Part shown: one piece after another, positions 32,760 through 43,495 of the stretch
Numbering within the stretch: position 1 is the stretch's first letter
Layout of the letters: every line of letters starts with the position of its first letter
DNA from: Diphasiastrum complanatum
Taxonomy: Eukaryota > Streptophyta > Lycopodiopsida > Lycopodiales > Lycopodiaceae
Length of the DNA stretch: 64,000 nucleotides
Assembly: GCA_029204225.1 (NCBI GenBank)
Contig: MU831846.1
Location: 36,721-100,720, forward strand
Direction: 5' to 3'
The notes under the pieces: model-generated
Database searches by the model: none
What the model was told of the DNA's origin: nothing
Seen by the model: only the letters and a program-made list of their open reading frames with translations
Made by a program: the position numbers and the translations under genes

Positions 32760-33330
32760 TTCAATTTCCTTAACGAAATGTAGAAAAAATTATGTCTCTA
32801 GAAAGCCCTTTCAATGCTCTACAATTGTAGCTATTCAGATGGAATTATAGAGAATAGAAGGTAGGGTGAAAAATGAATCAAATAGGGCAAAAAAAATACA
32901 AAATCTGGAAGTTCCTAGTTTTTGCCAAGTTTACAAAATTTTGTGGCCAACTTCAAAAATTTGTAACTTGCTCAATACTGAACGAAATTAAGAAAAAATT
33001 AGATGGAAAGAAAGCTCTTTCAATGCTCCACAACTCTAGCTATTCAAATTGAATTACAGAGAATAAAAAGATGGGCGGAAATTGAATAAAAAAGAAGCAC
33101 AAATTTAAAAAACAGAATTTCTGGTTTTTGACAAGTTTACAGAATTTTGTGGCCAATTTCAAAAATTTGTAACTTGCTCACTACTTAACGGATTTCAAAA
33201 AAAATTATATGAAAAAAAAGAACCTTTCAATGCTCTACAACTTTACTTATTCAGATTGAATTACAAAGAAAAGAAATCTGGGCGAAAATTGAATAAAAAA
33301 GAGCAAAAAAAAAAAAAACAGAAAATACAG
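32760..33330. repeat. Three ~200 bp tandem repeats in gypsy leader
   Basis: Blocks with 'ctttcaatgctc-acaa' and 'tttgtggccaa-ttcaaaaa' recur about every 200 bp (near 32808, 33020, 33225). AT-rich and diverged. Tandem repeats in untranslated regions are known in Tat/Ogre-type elements. Confidence 0.75.
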
Positions 33331-33486
33331 TCACCATTCATTTTTTGAACGTTTTTGGACATAACTCTCACAAATCACATCCATAATGCAAAGCTAACCC
33401 TAGTATGCCAAGACCAAGATGCCTAAATGCATTCTAACCACAAAATATGAAAGAAAATGCTAATAAGCAAGATGAGAGTGCATTGG

Positions 33487-33644
33487 TCCCCGACGACGGC
33501 GCCAAAATTGTAGGGCTCTCGCCTATCATGACTTGTAGTAGTTGCATTTGCAAGGAAGCATGACCTCACCTTCAACCTGTTAGCAAGAGAATGGAAGAGT
33601 GAACCTGTGTGCGAGAAGAGAGAGACACCAAAAGAGATGGAGGT

Positions 33645-33714
<70 letters not shown>

Positions 33715-34085
33715 CAATTGGAAGAATTGCTTTAGATTAGCAAGATTGGATATGCAATACAAAAGAAATGGTCTCCTTTTATAGTTGAGAGGAGGACCCT
33801 AGCCTCAAAATCCTATTGCTCCATTTCTGCCTCCCTAACTTTTCAAACTTAAAAAAGAGTGGGAACCATCCAAATTGGAGGGAAACCCAACTTTATTCAC
33901 TAACTAGACATTTAGGCCTTGCGACATTAAAAGTTCCGCAAAAAGGCCTAAAGTCCTTTTATTGACTTTCAACTAATCAAATCTCTATGTGATCATCGGG
34001 TTGGACTTACACACACAGGGTGCCAAATCCCTCTCACTTATTAACTAGGGTTAGGGTTGTCTTGGGATCCGCAAACCCTCCAACA
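33487..34085 (-). repeat. Gypsy 5' LTR, minus orientation, with primer-binding site
   Basis: LTR 33509-34085 (577 bp), minus strand, TGTTGGAGGG to GAGCCCTACA, followed by TGGCGCCGTCGTCGGGGA at 33504-33487. A (GA)n run of about 62 bp lies at 33649-33711 (as plus strand). This LTR is the intact right terminus of the composite. Confidence 0.88.
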
Positions 34086-34850
34086 GTGTATTCCACTTAG
34101 CCATAGGAGTGAAGGTCTCTTCGTAGTCAATGCCCTTGCTTTGCACATAGCCCTTCACTACAAGCCTTGCTTTGTGTTTTGCAATAGCTCCATCGGCATT
34201 GTACTTCGTCCTGTATACCCATTTGCTACCAATAGGTCTTTTGCCCTTTGGAAGATCCACTATCTCCCAAGTATCATGGTGTTTGATGGATCAATCTCCT
34301 CCTGCATTACTTTTTGCCATATCTCCTGATTTTTGGCCTCCTCAAAGCAAGAGGGTTCAGTAGATGAAATAATATCACTCATAAGTGCAAGATTTACCTG
34401 AAACTTGTCAGGATCATTCCTTTCTCTTGTGGCATGCCTTAACTCTCTCTCCTTACTAGACTCGGCAATTTTCCCTTCCTTGTTACTCATGAGTTTAGTG
34501 TACCATTTAGGTAGCTTACATTGAGGTGAACCACTACGAGTTGAAGAGGAGCCCCATGGTGCATGTTGCTCCTTCCTTTTGTCCCTGCAACCTCAGTCTT
34601 TTCCAATCCAATAGATTTGTTTCTCACTCTCCATCTCGTCTCTATGGTGGGAGGAGTACCACGTCCCTCATTATCATCACGATAATCTTCCTGTGGTGGT
34701 AGAACTGCTTCATCCTCTTTGAGAAGCTTGGATAGCTCATCGTTTATCCTTTTCTTCATCTCCAAAGTTATGGATTTCATCAAATAACACATCATGGATT
34801 ATGTGCACACGTAGCCCATTTGGATTATAACATCTATAAGTTGAAAATCA
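34086..34850 (-). pseudogene. Copia G integrase end, IN-RT linker and RT start
   Basis: From 34850 downward: NPNGLRVHIIHDVLFDEIHN (integrase C-terminus), an acidic linker with stops, RNDPDKFQVNLAL, CFEEAKNQEIWQKVMQEEID, then LPKGKRPIGSKWVYRTKYNA and KARLVVKGYVQSKGIDYEET of RT, ending FTPMAKWNT at the gypsy insertion. The RT continues at 28998. Confidence 0.88.
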
Positions 34851-35245
34851 GATTTTGTTTGATTCAGTTATATAAGCTTTAAATGTGATATTGTAATTAG
34901 TGTACGGTTAATTAGATTTAATGTATTTGGTTGTGACCAGGACGTGACCCATCATTGACTTATCAGTCAGGCACTTGTCTCGTAGTTGGCTTCTTAAGTT
35001 AGCTGAGTAGCCACACGTAGAGAAATTAGCCTGTACAATATATTTTTGATGGCACTTGCTATACTCAGGGGCATGTCCAGAGTTTGTTAGTCTTTTAGCC
35101 CAACTATATGTACAGTTTTCTCTTTGTAATCAATAACTTTTGTTGTGCCATCTTTGAGAGCTTTTGAGGAGTGGCTATGGTGATTGTGTGATGTGATCTA
35201 CACACTGCACTAGATTCTATCAAAATTTCAACTTGGTATCAAAGC

Positions 35246-36860
35246 TTCAGGGTGTTGCAGGCATGCACATCCGGTGGAGCTATGGGATAACGTCTTTCAC
35301 CAAGAGAAATAGCACTCGGAGCATATCAGAAGAGAGGACCCCATACGGGGTATCGGCAGTCCGGATGGCAGGAGACAACAAAGTTCCTTCGATCGAAAAT
35401 GCATTACGAGGGTGAATGACAGCAGTTGTGTGGAGAAAGCTAGTTTTGATGATGAAAGTGCAGTTTGGCAGCATGACTACTCATCATTGGTGACAATTTT
35501 GAGAGGGCAAGCAATCACAGGTCAGAGGTAGGCATGGTATGCTGGTTATAGGTGAAAAATTCTTGTGATCAAGTTCAATTTTTGGAGTTAAAACCAACCA
35601 ACATCAAGTGAAATTTTGGAGGAACGCTCGCACATGTATGATCGACAATAGCAGTGTCGAATCAGGTGATAGCTACATTAACACACGCATCTGTAGCTTG
35701 GAAATTTCTCTTTCGGAGGAAAATATGGACTAGCTTGGAGGTACACACATTTTAGCAGTCACGGGTGATGGAAGTGCGAGGTGGTGCCAGTTGGAAGCCA
35801 TTGGGAAAGATAGCAGACTTGCATTGGATGAGTTGTGTGTGGGACACATGGAGGATGAAGTATGGGTCAATATTCACACTTTGGATGCTCTTGCGAGTGG
35901 TGAGTGTAATGATTTTGCAGTTTTGCAGTTGGTAAGTCAATTTTGATCAAGTCACTGTAGCTGTGGAGCAATGTATCAGGCTTGTTATCGAGGAGATACA
36001 CTTTAACTGCCTATTTTGGGTAAGTCAAGTCAATTTGTCATATCATGATTGCATCAAGATTGCAAATTCCAGTGATAGCAGGGTGCATATCGTTTAATTT
36101 GGGCCATGGAAGATCTCACAGGTTCACTTGGAGGGATATTGGCATGCATAGTTATGTGAGGGACTTGATGTGGCTTTGGAGTTCACATCTCAATGTATTC
36201 TCATGGAATGGTTTGGAACCATTCACAAGAGCAGCTTGGAGTTGGATTGGGGGAATATAGGTGGGCACTACAGAGTAGATGCTCAGATCTTAGTGATCAT
36301 GGATGACATTGGCATACTTGATAGGGATAGCACTACAGGATGACATGGGATGATCATCAGGGGACAGCTATTTCAGATTGGACTTGAGTCATTTGATGGA
36401 CAAGACTTACAAGGGGATTCATGATGGAATCAAGACAATGCAAATGCAAATGGACAAAGCATGAAGCTTTGGGAGCTAGCTCTAGGTTGGAGTTGATACT
36501 TTGACGAGTGATCAGGTGAGCTGCATGGTTATATGCACAATGATCTCCTGGTTGGCATCACATGTTGTTTCTATCCATCATTATCTGGTAAGTAGGATGC
36601 GGCTTTTGGTTAGATCCAGTTAGATTCTTGGGGAGCTATCAACGGGGTAATGGACACTTGGTGATCATATGGTACAGGGTACATGGTTCTGGAGCTATCC
36701 TACTTGATATGTTATGGATCATGGGTGAGTTGTTCATCACAATAGTGGATCTAGTTTGCATTTGCTTTGCCTCCCAGATACTGGATACACTTGGGATCTC
36801 TATCACAGACCTTCAAATAACCATTGATAAACGATGCTATGTCATTTCATCCTATTTTAC
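35246..36860 (+). other. Non-coding leader of copia E
   Basis: 1.6 kb with no long frame and no recognised domain. Its distal part (about 36000-36780) has a reverse-oriented homologue at 50384-50925; for example the 'gatatgttatggatc' stretch and 'gttcatcacaatagtggatc' occur in both. So it is a repeated family component, not a unique sequence. Confidence 0.6.
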
Positions 36861-36899
36861 TTAGCATGGAATCTTCCAACGATAATGTTTCTTCTACAG

Positions 36900-38037
36900 A
36901 ACTTGCAGCTATAGCTATAGAAGCCAAGCAGCTAACAATACCTGTCATCAAACTAGACCAAGCCAACCCAAGCAGATCTGGAGAACTTCAAGAAAAAGCA
37001 TCATCGCATCCTGGTCAACAAAACATCTACAGATTCTCACGGACTCGGACAGTTCCTGAGAGGTACACACCTCAATCATTTTGGACTTCATCAGAAGAAC
37101 CAGAGAGCCTAGCCAAAGCAATTAACTCCAAGAATGTTGTGAAGTGACAAGAAGCTATGGAAAGCAAATACAAGTCATTTTTGACAAACTAGACCTGGAC
37201 ACTGGTCGACTTCCCCACTCACAAGAGAGTTATCAACAACAAGTGGATCTTCAAGAAGAAGATAAACTTTGATGGTTCCATTGCTAAATGGACAGCACGG
37301 CTGGTGGCTAAAAGATTCACTCAAGTCCAATGAGTGGATTATTAAGAAATTTTTAGTCTTGACATCAAGATGCAGTCAATCAGAACTTTGATTGCATTAG
37401 CAGCCGCGAAAGACCTCAAAATGCACCAAATGGATGTCAAGACAACGTTTTTCAACAACAACGTCAAGGAGGAGCTGTATACCTTCCAACCTGAAGGATT
37501 CGAAGTCAAAGGCCAAGAGCACAAATTGTGCAAGCTACACAAAGCAATCTACGGTCTGACACAGGCCGCAAGAGCATGGTTCAAAAGAATCAACTCTTAT
37601 CTCATTCAATTGGGTTTCACAAACAATTCAGCTGACTGTAATGTTTATTCCAAGCATATAGGTATCCATTCAGTTCACATGGTTCTTTACGTAGATGATG
37701 CATTCATTTTGTCTAACGACACTTCTCTTATGCACACTACTAAGAGTGATCTGTCAAAGGAATTTGACATGACTAATTTAGGAGCTGTTTATTCTTTGCT
37801 AGGAATTCACATTACTAGAAATAGACTTCAGAAGAATATCTACCTTAGCCAGCAAACATATCTAAAAGGCATTTTAGAAAAATTTCATGTCTGATTGCAA
37901 ACCATTTGGTACTCGAATGGATCCCAGTATAGTATTGACTAAACCTACTTGTGCTGATTTTGATAGTGAAGTACTCAACTTAGTGAAGTACCCTTATCAT
38001 TCACTTATAGGATCTTTGATGTATGCAATGCTACGTA
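36900..38037 (+). pseudogene. Copia E reverse transcriptase
   Basis: Linker FSRTRTVPERYTPQSFW, then KSFLTN-stop-TWTLVDFP, NNKWIFKKKINFDGS, a section with two stops near 37330-37345, then the 174-residue frame 37370-37894: MHQMDVKTTFFNNNVKEELY, YGLTQAARAWFKRINSYL, LYVDDAFILSND and LLGIHITR. After a frameshift at 37890, KPFGTRMDPSIVL and YHSLIGSLMYAM follow. The catalytic YVDD is intact; RNase H is absent. Confidence 0.9.
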
Positions 38038-39985
38038 TGTTAGAAATCAATGATAAACTTCATTGTTACACTTCTTACTTATTGTTCACGATGTACTTTA
38101 TTATTGAGAGCTATTGCCAGCTGTAACTAGCCATAGGCTAGTCTAGTAGTCTACTCCTAAGTTTTCTCTCTCTCTATCAAGGGTCAGGGTTTATATGTAT
38201 ATTTTACATTCAGTATGATTTACTGTGATAGAGTGATAGTGTGTGTTCTTCTTCCACCTCCTTACTTGGTGATTGCTTATGGTGAATGCTTGATATTGCA
38301 TATCTGATTGTTGACATGGTATCAGAGCTACGAAAGTCATGTGTGTCTAATCAGTGGATACAACTTGTCACAGGCTCCGCAATGAATTTTGATGGAAAAA
38401 GAGCTATGGTAGATCATGACATGTGAAGAGACAAGGCCAGTGATTGAAGAAGACCAAAGGACATTTGACAGGAGAAAACGTAAATCACAAAATGTCATCA
38501 ACTTATCAGCTAGAGATGCAATTATTCCCTACATTTCAGATTCAGAAGGACCAAAAGAAGCATGGGATATGTTGAAGGCATTGTTTGACACCACAAACAC
38601 ATCTCGAGTGCTATTCTTGAAGACGAAGCTGCACACATTGTGGATGGATGATGGTGCAACTATTGCTGATCACCTACTAAACATCAAAGAGATTCGTGAC
38701 CAATTAGTAGCAGTTGGAGAGCGAGTTCAGGATTGTGAGATTGTGCAATTGACATTGAACAGTTTGAGTGAGTCACATCAGATGTTTGTGACAAGTATAG
38801 CTATACAGGAAAATTTTCTAACCTATGAAGAGTTAGGTGGATTGCTTTTGTAGGAAGAACAACGTCAAGAGAACTTGAGTCATCGCAACAAGGGATTTAA
38901 TCAAGCTCTTGCAGTCAGAGGACGTGGTGGCAGGTTTGGTCATGGAAAACACCAATCAAGAGGTGGAAACTCAAACCGTGGACCGTTCCAACAATTTCAA
39001 GAATAATTCAATGATGGTCCGAATCGAGGCAATTGGAATCAAGGCCGAGGGGCAATTATGCTGATCAACATCAATTTGATGATTATTATGAAGACAATTA
39101 TGTTGATCAACAAGCCCAAGAGGGAGTCAAATGAAAGGCAGGATCGAGACCAACAATCAGAGGAAGCCAACAAAGGCGGTTGGAAGAACAAACGAAAGCC
39201 TTAACAACAGAATGACGACAAGAAAACATGTGTGAGATGTAGACGTGAAGGACATACTGTCAATTCATGCTGGCTCAATCTAAAAATTGAGTGTTTCCAT
39301 TGCCACAAGAAGGGTCATGCAACCATGGATTGCTACTAGAACCCAAAGAACAAGCAGCCTCAAGGGAAATGGGAGAACAATAATAGATCTTCCTACGTCG
39401 AAGAGCCAAAAAGCTTGAAGATGGACGAAGATAGGTCGAACAGTGGAAATTCGATGGCCTATATGGACATGTGTGAAGCCTCCACATCTGACACACAAGA
39501 GGTGATCTTTGATTCATGAGCTACTTCACACTTCGTTACATCAAGATGAATAATGTCTGATTTTTGAAGTACTGATCCATCGAGATTCATAGTACTTGGA
39601 GACACCGAGTGAATGGTATTGGTTCGCTATGGCCCAACACAAACGGCAGAGACCGATGACTCGAAGATGTTCTCTTCGTACCTACATTGTGACAAGATTT
39701 GCTATCAGTAGCAAGGATAGCAGATGCTGGGATGTGTGTGACGTTTTCAGACGAAACATGTAATGTCGTTGAAGCCAACACCAGTATGTTGATCGCACAA
39801 GGAAGATGTAAAGACAACCTGTATCATTTGAGGGTACACCTACCAACAGATCAAGCACATCAAGCCCATGATTCTGCATATGTTCTATGGCACAGGCGAC
39901 TATGCCACATCAACTCAATATTGTATCAAGCAAGCCAACATGGAGCTATAACAGGAGTAAACATCTCGAATGCAACTAGTTTGGC
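38038..39985 (+). mobile_element. Copia F: 5' LTR, gag, protease, GAG-pre-integrase
   Basis: The LTR at 38038-38316 (279 bp) starts TGTTAGAAATC and ends TTGACA; the exact primer site TGGTATCAGAGC follows at 38317-38328. Gag: KEAWDMLKALFDTTNTSRVL (38416-38853), RGRGGRFGHG arginine/glycine tract, two zinc knuckles CVRCRREGHTVNSC and CFHCHKKGHATMDC (39232-39340). Protease VIFDS-stop-ATSHFV at about 39503. Then LSVARIADAGMCVTFSDE, NLYHLRVHLP and LWHRRLCHINSILY. It stops near 39985 before the integrase core. Confidence 0.85.
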
Positions 39986-39989
39986 CACC

Positions 39990-40351
39990 TGTGATGCCCC
40001 CGTGCACACACACAGACACACCATCGACCGTGCGTCATCGATGGGCACACTTCGCTATGTATATATTAAAATTTCAGTGCTCCCAGGCCACGCACGCTAC
40101 CCGGAAACCACATTTTCCTTCAGGTTTTTTTTTTCGGACAGCGGTCGCAAGATATGCGAAGGTACCGAAGGTCTCTCTCGGCCTCTCTCTGACTGCGAGA
40201 TGTGCAAGATATGCGAAGGTCCCGAAGGTCTCTCTTGGCCTCTCTCTGACCTGGACTCTCTCTCTGAGTATGCGAGATATGCGAGTTGTGCGAGATATGT
40301 GAGATATTCGAGATGCGAGATGTACGAGGTCTCTCTCTCTATGTATCACGC

Positions 40352-40382
<31 letters not shown>

Positions 40383-40550
40383 CTCATCAGCCACCAGCCG
40401 GCACACTTCGACCATGTACATACACACACATACATCGACCACCCCCATCTACGACCATTGACTTTCTTCCTAAACCATCGGCCGTCACCCAGATCCTCCG
40501 CCCTTGCCCGTCAACGACGGGCACACTTCGCTAGTTGTCTATTGAAATGA
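39990..40550. other. GC-rich block with CT/CA tracts and short tandem repeats
   Basis: Starts TGTGATGCCCCCGTG, a start common in gypsy LTRs. Two ~60 bp units with 'agatatgcgaaggt-ccgaa' lie at 40148 and 40208, then repeated 'gcgagatat' units to about 40325 and a (CA)n run at 40360-40382. The words 'gggcacacttcgcta' occur near both ends (about 40043 and 40519). I see no gene; the long frames through it are low-complexity artefacts. Confidence 0.45.
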
Positions 40551-41628
40551 TTAAATTACTACATTTTTTATATAATTATTAAAATGTTCAATTCACTACA
40601 AACATTTAGCAAGCAATGAGCATACACTTTTCCTTGTGTTGATGTCAAGAATGTATAATGAACATTAATGAGTGCAATATAAAATTTATCTATTCTAGTT
40701 TTAAGATCAAACAAATTTCACAAAAGCAACATCAAACCAATAATCACATACTTTATAATTATTTTCCCCCCTTAGAATTCACATACAAGAAATATAAGTT
40801 GATATAAAGTTTAAGCACTTAATTGAATGAAATGTAAAATTTGTAAAAAAACATTCTATACATCAAACAAAATCTCAGAATTTTTTTTTTTTGGATTGCT
40901 AACATACCTCATTTATATGCTTTTAATATTCTTAAAGTTTAATCTAAAGTCTATCTAATAATGTAATATCAACATAAACCTATTTTTCACTTTATCTCTC
41001 AATTTCTCTTTATTTTTGTTAATATCTTTCTATCTCAATCTCTCAATCTTTTTGTTGGGTGTTGGTGGGGTCCACCATGTAAATAGTGTGACATACTTAG
41101 GGAGAATGAGTGTGAGGACTATAATGTGTAATTCCAACCCAATGAGCACACCAATATTTCATTTTAAAGTTCAAAATAAAAGCACTTTATAGGCCATTGC
41201 GGAATTAAATTAATTAGAGGCCTAAAAGTCATTTTAAAGAATAAAAATTTCTCACTTATTTTGAAATTTCAAAGTTTAGAAAAGTAGAAATTGGCAAAAT
41301 ATAGAAAGAAGTAGAAATTGGCCAATAGTGGTCCATTGTACTTTATTATCATGTTCAATCAAAAGATGGAAACTCTACCATTCTCCTCTTCCTACTTCTC
41401 TCTCATTTTGTTATGGTTTTGATGTTTATGGTATTTTGTGATTATTGAGGCTTTGTTATTGTTGCATTCTTTATGAGAGAAGAAAAAGAAGAAAAAGTAA
41501 GATATCATTTGGACATTGATTAGGGTTAGAGTTTGGCTAATGGTTAGATTTCATTTGAAAGCTTGTACATCATCTCATACATAGGAATTTCTCCCTTGGG
41601 AACAAACTAGTTTAGATCATCTCATCAG
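40551..41628. other. AT-rich spacer with a diverged gypsy-LTR-like segment
   Basis: No gene. About 41115-41420 resembles the Tat-type LTR of 29.0-34.1 kb at low identity: 'tccaaccc-atga-cac', 'actttataggcc', 'agaggcctaaa' and 'aaattggccaatag' appear in the same order. The last ~200 bp before 41629 may be the LTR of the next copia element. Confidence 0.35.
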
Positions 41629-43240
41629 TGGTATCAATGCTCCTATCCAACAGTGGTATCTGAGTGCCTTCGTTGAATTCAACTATCTATCCATTTTCCC
41701 ATGGCCAATAGTGGTAACGGAGCCAATAGGTTTCTTGATTAAACTTTTCATATGTAACTTCAATTTGTAGAACATTCAACTAATAGAGTCATCCTCTGAA
41801 AATAGAATGATTGAGAAATTCAATGGTAAAAACTTGTATATATGAAAGTTCAAAATCAAAATGATCCAGCTAACAGAAAAGGATCTCTGGGAGTTGGTGG
41901 ACGGAACCCTTTCCAAACCAACGGATCTTGATCTCCTAGCACAATGGAATATCAGAGATGGCAAAACAATCGCCACGATCACTCTGAAACTGAGAGACTC
42001 TCTCATCTCTCATGTAACTTTCTATAAGACTTCTCATGAAGCCTGAGAGATTCTTACCTCTCTATATGAAACACAAGATGTTTCAGCAAAGCTTTTTCGT
42101 AGAAAGAGATTCTTCTCATTCAGGGTGACTGAAAATACATACATCTATGATCACATTAACAATCTCAAAGCTTCAATGGATCAATTATCTGCCATCGAAT
42201 GTCTAATCTCGGACCACGATGCAGTCATGACTTTGCTTTCAAGTCTTCCAGCACCTTATGAGAATTTTCTCATGTTAACTTCTAAGAAGAAATTTTATTC
42301 CAAGGCCAAGCCTACTTCTAATTCACAATCTTCACAGTCTTCTCATTCAAGTCATGATACCTAAAACCAAATTATTCTACAAATATTGCAAAAGGATAAA
42401 TCATGAAATAAAAGATTGTAGGATTTGAATGCATAATGAGGCAAAGAAGAAGCAGTCACAAAAGTCTGTAGAAACTCAGCAAGCATTGGAGGTGAAAGAA
42501 GAAGAGCAAAGACTCTTCATGGACGAACACAACATAATGTCTAGCAATCAAAACCTGTACAGTGGTGCCACATAGCACATGACATCAAGTAAAGAAGTTT
42601 GTGTTTCTCAACACAACCAGTATCAAGAGATACATACATCTTGGTGATTCAAGCAGCCACCAAGTGGAAGCTGAAGGCACCATATGACTACAATTTCAAA
42701 ATGGTTCATCAAATTTAGCCTTATCGTACGTACTTTATGTACTAAGACTCACCAAGAACCTACTGTCAATTTAAAGTAGCATCGCAGATCAAGAGTACAC
42801 TGTGAAATTTATAGCAAATGAATCTACCAATGAGGATAAAGACTCTCAAGTTCTTGTCAGAGAAACTAGAAATGAATATCTATATGTCTTTTCTCTTGAT
42901 TATGTTCTAATGCAAATTCAAAAATCAGTTCCGATGAAAGTAAAGTATGGCATTACAGGTTAGGCCACCTCAATATGAGATCTATTAAATATATGGCGTG
43001 CAGTTCATTAGCAGCTGGTCTATCACTTCCTGCATCATCTTCTGAATCCTTTGTATGGGAATCTTGTATTTTAGGCAAGCACTCTAGAAGCAAATTCACC
43101 AAAGGTCAGTCTATTAGATCCAAAGATGTTCTTGAGCTCATACGTAGTGATTTACGTGGTCCTATGCAAACACCATCCCATGGTGATTCCCAGCCCCACT
43201 TTATCAAGTTTTCATCCTCCTATATACCGCCTCAAATTAT
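41629..43240 (+). mobile_element. Copia family B copy 2 (gag to integrase start)
   Basis: Three primer-site-like words at 41629, 41654 and 41712, matching the triplet before copy 1. Gag from about 41787: KDLWELVDGTLSKPTDLDLL, RRKRFFSFRVTENTYIYDHI, DAVMTLLSSLPAPYENFLML; zinc knuckle CKYCKRINHEIKDC; protease with a lost catalytic motif (LYSGAT); LTKNLLSI; then integrase zinc end and ELIRSDLRGPMQTPS, ending near 43240. Many stops. It shows the empty site of the hAT-like insertion in copy 1. Confidence 0.82.
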
Positions 43241-43495
43241 ATCAGGATAATTTTAACAAGCGGGGTGTCAGCAGTCAGCTCAGGCAGCCGGCCCTGTAGA
43301 TCCTGCTCAGCCTCGCTGAAACGGCCACATATTGAATAAGTTGGTCAGCCTGGTCTTAAGTAGTTGAAATCAGCTTATACTCCCCTTTAATGCCGTTCGA
43401 AGAATCATCATGTTTGAGCCATTTGATCGTCGAAAACTAGCCAATTGCTTTGATATGGAGGCCCTAGGGCTGTTTCTCTATAATCCAAGCTCCCA
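43241..43495. other. Spacer, 3' flank of the receptor kinase gene
   Basis: Contains a short GC-rich part at 43260-43330 and the presumed 3' UTR of the kinase gene. No polyadenylation signal of standard form was seen. Confidence 0.4.

Larger units (their letters stand above)
28994..34090 (-). mobile_element. Tat-like Ty3/gypsy element with inverted terminal LTR, nested in copia G
   Basis: The insert at 28999-34085 is bounded by GTGTA at 28994-28998 and 34086-34090. Order on the plus strand: LTR in plus orientation (28999-29550), its primer site (29551-29570), LTR in minus orientation missing its last ~15 bp (29571-30150), polypurine tract, internal region with a gag-like frame (30363-32250), tandem repeats, primer site TGGCGCCGTCGTCGGGGA (minus, 33504-33487) and a full minus LTR (33509-34085). 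The TGGCGCCG primer site and CX2CX3HX4C knuckles are typical of plant Tat/Athila-type elements. No protease, RT or integrase is present. Confidence 0.85.
34878..38037 (+). mobile_element. Copia E: 5' LTR, leader, RT; cut by copia F
   Basis: A probable 5' LTR (about 34878-35230, TGTGATATTG to TTTCA) is followed by the primer site TGGTATCAAAGC (35234-35245). A leader of about 1.6 kb without gag signatures follows, then an IN-RT linker and RT from about 36900. Gag, protease and integrase are missing. The RT/RNase H connection is cut at 38038 by the LTR of copia F. Confidence 0.75.

Noticed and set aside
39699-40550. 283-aa plus-strand frame
   Set aside because: Only its first ~90 residues are copia GAG-pre-integrase. 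The rest is low-complexity translation of the CT/CA-rich block and not a gene.
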